This document shows positions 1 to 5,916 of a stretch of DNA of 5,916 nucleotides, piece after piece. The position numbers and the translations under genes are program-made. The stretch covers positions 1-5,916 of the forward strand of contig VEQJ01000083.1 of assembly GCA_018883285.1 (NCBI GenBank), read 5' to 3'. Below the pieces are notes generated by a model. It was given only the letters and a program-made list of their open reading frames with translations. It was not told where the DNA came from and ran no database searches. The DNA is from Alphaproteobacteria bacterium. GTDB lineage: Bacteria > Pseudomonadota > Alphaproteobacteria > CAISOG01. Positions within the stretch are counted from its first letter, which is position 1. Each line of letters opens with the position of its first letter.

Positions 1-97
1 ACCTATGGTATGGATACAACCAGCCAGTTTCTGCCGTCACCGATACCCCGACCACGCCGTGGTCAGGCTCAGCAATCATCCCCCAACCCCAAAGCCG
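1..97. other. left-edge segment beyond fliP, coding status unresolved
   Basis: This stretch lies downstream of the fliP stop codon. Two readings compete. On the plus strand an open frame (codons from 3) runs from the edge to a TAA at 108-110, ending ...QPQSRQVL; it would be the tail of a convergent gene overlapping the fliP end by 13 nt. On the minus strand an ATG at 79-77, after a G-rich stretch and 18 nt beyond the fliP stop, opens a frame that stays open to the edge and begins MIAEPDHGVVGVSV. I recognise neither product, and too little sequence is visible to choose. A perfect 6-bp inverted repeat with a 3-nt loop sits at 50-64, with no T-run on either side. Confidence 0.3.
50..64. repeat. 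short perfect inverted repeat after fliP
   Basis: GACCAC and GTGGTC flank a GCC loop, giving a 6-bp stem; two further pairs follow a single mismatch. The repeat lies about 34 nt past the fliP stop on the minus strand. No U-run follows it in either direction, so it is not a typical intrinsic terminator. It could be a 3'-end stabilising hairpin, or chance if the segment is coding. Confidence 0.35.
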
Positions 98-940
98 TCA
101 GGTATTGTAACTTTGCACCAGGCTGCCCGCGATTAGGTACCATCCATCGACCAACACGAAGAAGATAATCTTAAAGGGTAATGAAATGGTTGAGGGGGGC
201 ACCATCATCATCCCCATCGACATCAAAATGCTGGCCACCACCATATCGATAATCAAAAACGGCAGAAACAGCAGAAAGCCAATCTCAAAAGCGCGGCGCA
301 ATTCGCTGATCATAAAGGCGGGCACCACCACCTTCATGGGGGTGTCCATCGGTTGGGCAACCGGTTGCTGCTTCGCCAGGTCAAAAAACAGCTGCAAATC
401 CTTTTGACGAACATTTTTCAGCATGAATTCTTTGAACGGATTGGTAATCAGGGGAAAGGCCGTCATCTCATCAATCTGTTCCTCAACCAACGGCGTCACC
501 CCCTCGTTGTAGGATTTTTCCAACACAGGCGCCATGATAAAGCCGGTCAGGAACAGCGACAGGCTGATCAGCACCACATTGGGGGGCGTCTGGGCAATGC
601 CGATCGCGGTGCGCAAAAAGGACAGCACGATAATCAGGCGGGTAAAGCTGGTCACCGTTACCACGATGGCGGGCGCCAGGCTTAGCACCGTCATCAGGGC
701 TATCAGCTGCACCACACGGCCGGTAATGCCGCCCTGATTGGCCTGATTCCCTAGATCCAGCGACAGGCTTTGTGCCTGCGCCGCCAGGCTGGGCAGCAGC
801 ATCGTTGTGGCGAACACCCCCGCAAAAACCGCCAGCATTATCCACAACCGCCGCACCATCCCGCCCTTTGGGGGGACGCGCCCGATGGCGGGCTGATTGG
901 CGGCAGTGGCGGCGGGGGGGAAGGCAATGGTGTTTGTCAT
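98..940 (-). CDS. fliP: flagellar biosynthetic protein FliP (export gate)
   Basis: FliP is a core integral-membrane subunit of the flagellar type III export gate. With FliQ and FliR it forms the channel through which rod, hook and filament proteins leave the cytoplasm. From this start the protein has 280 residues. A hydrophobic signal-like segment spans about 28-57 (ending LAAQAQ). The first conserved block contains PAIVVTVTSFTRLIIVL (about 90-106), followed by a second helix LFLTGFIMAPV, and the C-terminal signature PFLIIDMVVAS...MGMMMVPP...LPFK...VLVDGW is intact. The ATG at 940-938 lies 10 nt after the FliO stop, with AGG 9 nt before it. A second in-frame ATG at 859-857 would give 253 residues, closer to the usual length of about 245, and starts directly with Met-Val-Arg-Arg before the signal sequence; it has AAAGGG just upstream. 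Product is certain, start is not. It is the last clear gene of the leftward operon. Confidence 0.96.
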   Translation of the reverse strand: MTNTIAFPPAATAANQPAIGRVPPKGGMVRRLWIMLAVFAGVFATTMLLPSLAAQAQSLSLDLGNQANQGGITGRVVQLIALMTVLSLAPAIVVTVTSFTRLIIVLSFLRTAIGIAQTPPNVVLISLSLFLTGFIMAPVLEKSYNEGVTPLVEEQIDEMTAFPLITNPFKEFMLKNVRQKDLQLFFDLAKQQPVAQPMDTPMKVVVPAFMISELRRAFEIGFLLFLPFLIIDMVVASILMSMGMMMVPPSTISLPFKIIFFVLVDGWYLIAGSLVQSYNT

Positions 941-950
941 CAGGCTAAGC

Positions 951-1280
951 CTATCCCTCTGATTGATTGGCGGGATGCACGGTGATGTCGGCACCCGCCC
1001 CCGCCAGGGTAACGGCGGTGGCCTCATGCTGCAACACCACCTCATGATTGGCGCCCAGCAGCAGCAGGTATTCGGTGTTATCGTGGCGCACCAACACCAG
1101 ACGGCGCTTGGGATCCAAGGCCTGACTTTCCAACAGCTGCAGGCGGCGTTTTGGGTTATGGGTTGGCCGAATCGCCCCCAACAGGCCGCCCCAACGCCTT
1201 AACCCCCACCACAGAGCGTACAGACTGGCCAACAACACGCCCCAGGCCAAAAGCAAACGGGTAAAAGAAATGGTTTCCAT
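951..1280 (-). CDS. fliO: FliO-type flagellar biosynthesis protein
   Basis: FliO is a small bitopic membrane protein that helps assemble the FliP complex of the export gate. The 109-residue product has an N-terminal membrane helix (about 8-30, LLLAWGVLLASLYALWW), then a basic juxtamembrane stretch. A cytoplasmic domain follows, with the family pattern RRLQLLESQALDPKRRLVLVRHDNTEYLLLLG. In FliO this is the beta-rich region resembling R-R-L...D.RR.LVLVR....HLLLLG. The tail after about 95 is short and variable. Start choice: ATG at 1280-1278 gives a compact N-terminus. A TTG at 1295 would add five residues. Neither has a recognisable Shine-Dalgarno, as the preceding bases read GCATACCCC. The gene lies 21 nt after its upstream neighbour and 10 nt before fliP, the usual fliO-fliP order. 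FliO is poorly conserved, so context carries part of the call. Confidence 0.85.
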   Translation of the reverse strand: METISFTRLLLAWGVLLASLYALWWGLRRWGGLLGAIRPTHNPKRRLQLLESQALDPKRRLVLVRHDNTEYLLLLGANHEVVLQHEATAVTLAGAGADITVHPANQSEG

Positions 1281-1301
1281 GGGGTATGCTAACAAAAAGG
1301 A

Positions 1302-1718
1302 TTAGACAGGGTTGGTATCATTAGATGGGTCTTTGGGGATGGCATCAACTGGGGTATTGTCAGAGGCATTGGCGGGGGTATTGGGATTGCTGGCGGCGTT
1401 GTTGGCACCCGCATTCAAATAGGCATTCATGGCGCGACCACGCTGGGTCAAATTGCTCAGCTCACCCACCACCAGATCCTTTTGTGCCTTAATCACCGAC
1501 TCTAGGGCATCCAACTGTTGCACCACCGCGCGCATGCTATCCAACATGGCCTCACGCTCCGTGGCGGATAAGGCCATGGCGGCCTGGCAAGCCTTATCGA
1601 CTTCGGCGCTTAGATCCCTAAGATCAACGGGCAAGCCCCTTTGCACCTGCGCCTGACTTTCCTGAAGCCATTCGACAATTTTTTGCCAGCTCTGATGGTG
1701 CGGATAATTCTGAGTCAT
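1302..1718 (-). CDS. unrecognised helical protein in flagellar operon
   Basis: I do not recognise this 138-residue protein with confidence. Residues about 8-100 are predicted helical by their heptad-like spacing of Leu, Val, Ala and Met, with many Gln and Glu, and include VVQQLDALESVIKAQKDLVV and a basic RGRAMNAYL stretch. There is no membrane segment or signal peptide. Residues about 101-138 form a disordered Asn/Ala/Pro/Asp-rich tail (NNAASNPNTPANASDN). Size, helical character and place between an FlhB-like gene and fliO would suit an export chaperone of the FlgN/FliT kind, but that is inference. The ATG at 1718-1716 lies 16 nt after the upstream stop and lacks a strong Shine-Dalgarno; ACAGG is about 13 nt away. 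It is co-oriented with tight gaps on both sides, which supports it being real. Confidence 0.75.
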   Translation of the reverse strand: MTQNYPHHQSWQKIVEWLQESQAQVQRGLPVDLRDLSAEVDKACQAAMALSATEREAMLDSMRAVVQQLDALESVIKAQKDLVVGELSNLTQRGRAMNAYLNAGANNAASNPNTPANASDNTPVDAIPKDPSNDTNPV

Positions 1719-1734
1719 GGTGGGTCAAGGCCTG

Positions 1735-2100
1735 TTATTTGGGGAAAGACGAGGAAGATTGACTGGTGTGATGATGCGCAAAACCATTGGGGTTCATAAT
1801 CGGATGGCGATTGGCCTCATACAGCCGCGCCAGAATCAGGGCGACAGCCGAAAAAGCCGCCAATGGTATTTCGCTGTCCACCTCAACCGCCAACAGCATC
1901 TGCGCCAAATCGGGATCTTGGCGGACTTTGATGTCATTGGCAAAGGCCAGCGACAAAATTTTCTCCGCAATCGCCCCCGTACCGCTGGCCACCACCGTTG
2001 GGGCATCGGGGCGATAGGGATCGTGATGCAGGGCAACGGCAATCGGGTTGCCAAGGGATGTATGGGGGGGAGTATTGGGCGGGATGCTAGGCGGGGTCAT
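1735..2100 (-). CDS. FlhB C-terminal-domain protein (FlhX/YlqH type)
   Basis: This 121-residue soluble protein matches the cytoplasmic domain of FlhB (FlhB/EscU/YscU/HrcU family) without the membrane part. After a Pro-rich head (1-14), residues 18-98 carry the family pattern AVALHHDP...APTVVASGTGAIAEKI..LA...I.....DPDLAQMLL..EVDSEIP....AVA.ILARLY. The tail (99-121) is His/Ser-rich and looks disordered. The autocleavage motif NPTH of full FlhB is absent: the sequence just before AVAL is LGNPI, so no substrate-specificity switching by self-cleavage is expected. Stand-alone proteins of this kind occur in other flagellar clusters and can partly substitute for the FlhB C-domain (known of the family). 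Start: ATG at 2100-2098 lies within the end of csrA, with GGA about 8 nt upstream, implying translational coupling. An ATG at 2157 is possible but would add an unlike, basic segment overlapping csrA by 71 nt. Confidence 0.85.
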   Translation of the reverse strand: MTPPSIPPNTPPHTSLGNPIAVALHHDPYRPDAPTVVASGTGAIAEKILSLAFANDIKVRQDPDLAQMLLAVEVDSEIPLAAFSAVALILARLYEANRHPIMNPNGFAHHHTSQSSSSFPK

Positions 2101-2485
2101 GGCTATCCATTGGCGGGGCATCCGATAGCGGGGCATCATCAGCCAGGGCTTTGGCAACAGACGGCTTAAGGCTTAGGGTTGGTTTGGTCGCATTCGGGGA
2201 TGGCGGGGCGGCGGGGGTTGCATCCGCAGAGAGGGGATTGGGTTGTGCCCGCACCGTGCCACTGCCAAGCCCCAGCTGAAACCCCTTAAACAAATCGCTC
2301 GACAACTCGCTGGCCTGCAAATTTTCCTGCTGAATCCGTTCGTACAATTCTTGCCGCAGCACGGTCGCGCTGGGTGGAAAGGTAAAGCCCAGCTTAGCGG
2401 TTCGACCTTTCACATCAATTAACGTCATGGTGATTTCATCATTGATGATAACCGATTCACCCAATTTCCGCGTTAAATACAGCAT
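2087..2485 (-). CDS. csrA: CsrA-family RNA-binding regulator with long C-terminal extension
   Basis: CsrA is a small dimeric protein that binds GGA motifs in mRNA leaders and blocks or alters translation. Residues 1-55 align without gaps to the E. coli protein: MLYLTRKLGES at the start, VKG at 25-27, the LGF segment, and RQELYERIQ. The RNA-contacting residues Leu4, Arg6 and Arg44 are all present. Typical CsrA proteins have about 60-70 residues; this one has 132. Residues from about 56 onward form an extension rich in Pro, Ala, Ser and Asp (for example SADATPAAPPSPNATKP), probably disordered. The ATG at 2485-2483 lies 13 nt after the stop of the leader ORF. Its own ribosome-binding site is weak (AGAGAGCGGG ending 5 nt before ATG), consistent with coupling to the leader. 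The last codons overlap the FlhX-type gene. No fliW is visible. Confidence 0.93.
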   Translation of the reverse strand: MLYLTRKLGESVIINDEITMTLIDVKGRTAKLGFTFPPSATVLRQELYERIQQENLQASELSSDLFKGFQLGLGSGTVRAQPNPLSADATPAAPPSPNATKPTLSLKPSVAKALADDAPLSDAPPMDSHDPA

Positions 2486-2498
2486 GACAACCCGCTCT

Positions 2499-2591
2499 CT
2501 ACCTGAACGTTAAAAAACCCATCAGGGTCAAACCGCCATCAACGCTTTGCAAAGCCAGGATTTCAGTCAACCGTGGGGGTGGGGGCGGCAT
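2499..2591 (-). CDS. 30-residue leader peptide ORF upstream of csrA
   Basis: This small ORF fills most of the csrA leader. It starts at ATG 2591-2589 and ends with TAG at 2501-2499. A perfect AAGGAGG (2603-2597) lies 5 nt before the ATG, by far the best ribosome-binding site in the window. An in-frame TAA at 2615-2613 rules out a longer form. The peptide begins MPPPPPRLTEILALQ and ends GFLTFR. Five Pro codons in a row (CCG CCC CCA CCC CCA) directly follow the start; runs of three or more prolines stall ribosomes unless EF-P acts (established knowledge). The stop is 13 nt from the csrA ATG, a distance suited to coupling. I know no family for it. It may be a regulatory leader peptide, a small functional protein, or an unlucky coincidence; the ribosome-binding site argues against coincidence. 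Confidence 0.6.
   Translation of the reverse strand: MPPPPPRLTEILALQSVDGGLTLMGFLTFR
2511..2529 (-). promoter_or_regulatory. terminator-like hairpin with T-run inside the leader ORF
   Basis: On the minus strand the sequence reads ACCC-TGAT-GGGT followed by five more T (2528 down to 2512). A flanking G at 2529 can wobble-pair with the first T. The stem is only 4-5 bp, weak for an intrinsic terminator on its own. Its place in the last third of the leader ORF, before csrA, is what an attenuator would look like. It may also be a pause site or simply coding sequence (MGF codons). Confidence 0.3.
2544..2555. repeat. 12-bp perfect palindrome GCTTTGCAAAGC
   Basis: The sequence is a perfect 12-bp palindrome centred on TTTGCAAA. 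It lies in the leader ORF upstream of csrA. The central octamer TTTGCAAA recurs at 2650-2657 in front of flgB. It could be half of a paired operator or, in RNA, a short hairpin; both are unproven. Confidence 0.4.
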
Positions 2592-2596
2592 TAAAG

Positions 2597-2603
2597 CCTC
2601 CTT
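2597..2603 (-). promoter_or_regulatory. perfect Shine-Dalgarno with embedded CsrA-type ANGGA motif
   Basis: AAGGAGG on the minus strand is fully complementary to the 16S 3' end and lies 5 nt before the leader ATG. It also contains AAGGA, which fits the core ANGGA bound by CsrA. Nearby bases can fold into a small stem (TTAAG with CTTTAA, one bulge) with GAGG in the loop. A CsrA dimer bound here would block leader translation and, by coupling, csrA; this is inference. Confidence 0.5.
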
Positions 2604-2639
2604 AACCTGTTCTTACTATCATCATAGCCATAGGGGTCA

Positions 2640-2657
2640 TGCAAGTGTTTTTGCAAA
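2640..2657. promoter_or_regulatory. TGCAA/TTGCA inverted repeat with TTTGCAAA before flgB
   Basis: TGCAA (2640-2644) and TTGCA (2651-2655) form a 5-bp inverted repeat with a 6-bp spacer, and the right arm is part of the palindromic octamer TTTGCAAA (2650-2657). It ends 26 bp before the flgB ATG. I compared it with the sigma-54 -24/-12 pattern: the TTGCA half fits but the upstream half reads TGCAA instead of TGGCA, so I do not call a sigma-54 promoter. A repressor or activator site is possible. Confidence 0.3.
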
Positions 2658-2683
2658 TCCCGATGCAATGGAAAAGAGGCGCC

Positions 2684-3091
2684 ATGTTTTTCAACGATAT
2701 TCCCCTGATTCGCGGCCTGGGTACCCAGATGCACTGGTTGAATGAGCGTCAAAAGCTGGTGGCACGCAACCTGTCGATGGCGGATATGCCCGGCGCAACC
2801 GCAATGGATCTTAAGCCCCTGACCTTTGAACAAATGGTACGGGGCAAAAGCAGTCGCCAACTGCCCGCCATGACCACCAATCCCCTTCACCAAAAGGCGT
2901 TTATCGAACCCAATGACAGCGCGGATATCACCAAGGAAAAAAACTTTGCCTTGTCACCCAGTGGTAACAGCATCGATCTGGAACAACAGCTGTTCAACAT
3001 GAACCAGACTTCAGCGATCTATAACACCGCCGTTAGTGTCTATCGCAAAAACGTTGGGATGTTACGCACCGCCATCGGCAAAGCGGCCTAA
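2684..3091 (+). CDS. flgB: flagellar proximal rod protein FlgB
   Basis: FlgB forms the first layer of the rod in the basal body and is an early substrate of the flagellar export gate. The 135-residue length is normal. The N-terminal helix (about 5-30, IRGLGTQMHWLNERQKLVARNL) leads into the rod-family segment, here NLSMADMPGATAMDLKPLTFEQ. The C-terminal helix (SIDLEQQLFNMNQTSAIYNTAVSV, then KNVGMLRTAIGKAA) matches FlgB ends. The rod signature is usually N.ANADTPG; here it reads NLSMADMPG, so the second Asn and the Thr are replaced. Start: ATG at 2684 has AGAGG 4 nt upstream. An ATG at 2639 in the same frame would add 15 residues unlike the family and has no ribosome-binding site. It is the first gene of the rightward operon, 29 nt before flgC. 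Confidence 0.94.
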   Translation: MFFNDIPLIRGLGTQMHWLNERQKLVARNLSMADMPGATAMDLKPLTFEQMVRGKSSRQLPAMTTNPLHQKAFIEPNDSADITKEKNFALSPSGNSIDLEQQLFNMNQTSAIYNTAVSVYRKNVGMLRTAIGKAA

Positions 3092-3096
3092 CCGCT
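3082..3096 (+). other. small hairpin across the flgB stop codon
   Basis: AGCGG and CCGCT pair around the loop CCTAA, which contains most of the flgB TAA. An A-run, not a T-run, follows, so this is not a plus-strand terminator. It ends 8 nt before the AGGAG of flgC and could affect reinitiation; a 5-bp stem may also be chance. Confidence 0.25.
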
Positions 3097-3120
3097 GAAA
3101 AAACAGGAGTATAATCGACC

Positions 3121-3534
3121 ATGCCTGATTTGATAGACGCGCTTAAGATTTCCGCCGCCGGCATGAAGGTGCAGGGTGCCAGGGTGCTGGTCATTTCCCA
3201 AAACTTGGCCAACCAGGATTCAACCCCCAAATTGCCTGGCGAGGATCCCTATCGCCGCAAGGTTATCAGCTTTAAACAGGTGTTGGATCGCAAAACCGGC
3301 ATGCAAACGGTGGATATCGACCGCGTACAACCTGACCAAAGCGATTTTGGCCAACGCTATGACCCTGGCCACCCCGCCGCCGACAAAAATGGCTTTGTCA
3401 AAACCCCCAACGTCAACACGCTGATTGAGGCCGCCGATATGCGAAGCGCCCAACGCAGCTATGAATCCAATTTGGCCGCCATTGAAACCTCACGCGACAT
3501 GATCAATCGGACGATTGATTTGCTTCGCAACTAA
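3121..3534 (+). CDS. flgC: flagellar proximal rod protein FlgC
   Basis: FlgC is a rod subunit stacked with FlgB and FlgF in the basal body and is exported through the flagellar type III gate. The 137-residue protein has the classic N-terminal rod motif: ALKISAAGMKVQGARV (7-22) followed by ISQNLANQDST (25-35) and then DPYRRKVISF. The middle holds GFVKTPNVNTLIEAADMRSAQRSYE, and the C-terminal helix SNLAAIETSRDMINRTIDLL is the usual rod/hook coiled-coil end. Length fits the family (about 134-140). The ATG has AGGAG at 3105-3109, somewhat distant at 11 nt. The gene sits 29 nt after flgB and 20 nt before fliE, the standard order flgB-flgC-fliE. Confidence 0.97.
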   Translation: MPDLIDALKISAAGMKVQGARVLVISQNLANQDSTPKLPGEDPYRRKVISFKQVLDRKTGMQTVDIDRVQPDQSDFGQRYDPGHPAADKNGFVKTPNVNTLIEAADMRSAQRSYESNLAAIETSRDMINRTIDLLRN

Positions 3535-3554
3535 AGCTGGGTTAGAGTAGGGCT

Positions 3555-3881
3555 ATGGTTACCAAGATTGCCGATGCCGCCGCCGCCTATGCCAAAAATG
3601 CCACTGGCCTTGGCCAGGGGTTAGGGTCGATTGGTGGTTCACCCGCCCGCGATGGGGGGGCAACAGGTGCCTTTGGCCAAATGCTGGATCGGTCTCTAGA
3701 GGATGCGATATCGGTTGGCCGCGATAGCGATAAGGCCAGCCTGCAATCCCTGACCGGGCAATCCCCGCTGAACAACATTGTGCTGTCCGCCACCAATGCT
3801 GAGCTGGTGTTGCAAACCGTGGTATCGATGCGTGACCGTATCGTTGGGTCGATTCAAGAAATCATGCGGATGCCGATTTAA
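3555..3881 (+). CDS. fliE: flagellar hook-basal body protein FliE
   Basis: FliE joins the MS ring and export gate to the rod and is the first protein exported in flagellar assembly. The 108-residue length is typical. The N-terminal 40 residues are Ala/Gly-rich and variable. The conserved part begins at FGQMLDRSLEDAI and continues through SPLNNIVLSATNAELVLQTVVSMRDRIVGSIQEIMRMPI; the ending QEIMRMPI is a FliE hallmark. A ribosome-binding stretch (GAGTAGGG) lies just before ATG. In many relatives fliQ, fliR and flhB would come next; here the next gene is gyrB. Confidence 0.96.
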   Translation: MVTKIADAAAAYAKNATGLGQGLGSIGGSPARDGGATGAFGQMLDRSLEDAISVGRDSDKASLQSLTGQSPLNNIVLSATNAELVLQTVVSMRDRIVGSIQEIMRMPI

Positions 3882-3909
3882 TTTCGGCTCATAGTCGTGT
3901 CCAACCCTC

Positions 3910-5916
<2,007 letters not shown>

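Noticed and set aside
353..685. 110-codon plus-strand ORF opposite fliP
   Set aside because: It mirrors strongly conserved fliP codons; the translated product is His/Arg/Gln-rich and unlike a real protein.
1717..2169. 150-codon plus-strand ORF opposite the FlhX-type gene
   Set aside because: Composition is Arg/Gly/His/Gln-rich without a family pattern, no good ribosome-binding site, and it is fully antisense to a gene with clear FlhB-domain motifs.
2602..2630. Sigma-70 promoter for flgB (TTAACC with TAGCCA, spacing 17)
   Set aside because: The -10 match is only 3 of 6 and no supporting element was found.
2638..2656. Sigma-54 promoter in front of flgB
   Set aside because: The TTGCA half is present but the -24 half reads TGCAA, lacking the invariant GG, and the predicted leader would be very short.
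2639..2683. Earlier flgB start at 2639
   Set aside because: No ribosome-binding site, residues unlike FlgB N-termini, whereas ATG 2684 has AGAGG at proper spacing and gives normal length.
2591..2893. 100-codon minus-strand ORF opposite flgB
   Set aside because: Antisense to flgB and runs into the intergenic region; only its end coincides with the leader ribosome-binding site.

Overview
The window looks like chromosomal DNA of a flagellated alphaproteobacterium, perhaps Rhodospirillales-like. This is an inference from GC content in the mid-50s by eye, the shape of FliP, FliO, FlgB, FlgC and FliE, a stand-alone FlhB C-terminal-domain protein beside them, and a GyrB whose motifs are proteobacterial. 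I see no insertion sequence, integrase, CRISPR, tRNA or rRNA.

Layout: two gene blocks run apart from a roughly 200-bp intergenic region at 2486-2683. Leftward (minus strand) the order is a 30-codon leader ORF with a perfect Shine-Dalgarno, csrA with a long C-terminal extension, a small FlhB-C-terminal-domain protein (FlhX/YlqH type), a 138-residue unrecognised helical protein, FliO and FliP. Gaps are short and csrA overlaps the next gene by 14 nt, so this reads as one operon. It combines an RNA-binding regulator with parts of the flagellar type III export gate. Rightward (plus strand) flgB, flgC and fliE encode the proximal rod and the MS-ring/rod junction. They are followed after 63 bp by gyrB, which runs off the right edge in the Toprim insertion. 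In many relatives I would expect fliQ, fliR and flhB after fliE, so the change to gyrB is notable.

How it fits together: FliP and FliO build the export gate, the FlhB-like protein is a likely accessory of that gate, and FlgB, FlgC and FliE are early export substrates that form the first rod structures. CsrA is a post-transcriptional regulator of motility in many bacteria, so its place at the head of the export operon suggests local or autogenous control. The most interesting stretch is the csrA leader. It holds a peptide beginning Met-Pro-Pro-Pro-Pro-Pro with an AAGGAGG ribosome-binding site, a short hairpin followed by a T-run inside the same ORF, and a stop codon 13 nt before csrA. Together these resemble a translation-coupled or attenuation-type control element. 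A second point is gyrB: the only promoter-like sequence places the transcript start on the A of the ATG, which would make it a leaderless mRNA.

Limits: all family assignments are by recognition of the translated sequence, without database searches. Promoter and RNA-structure statements are by eye.
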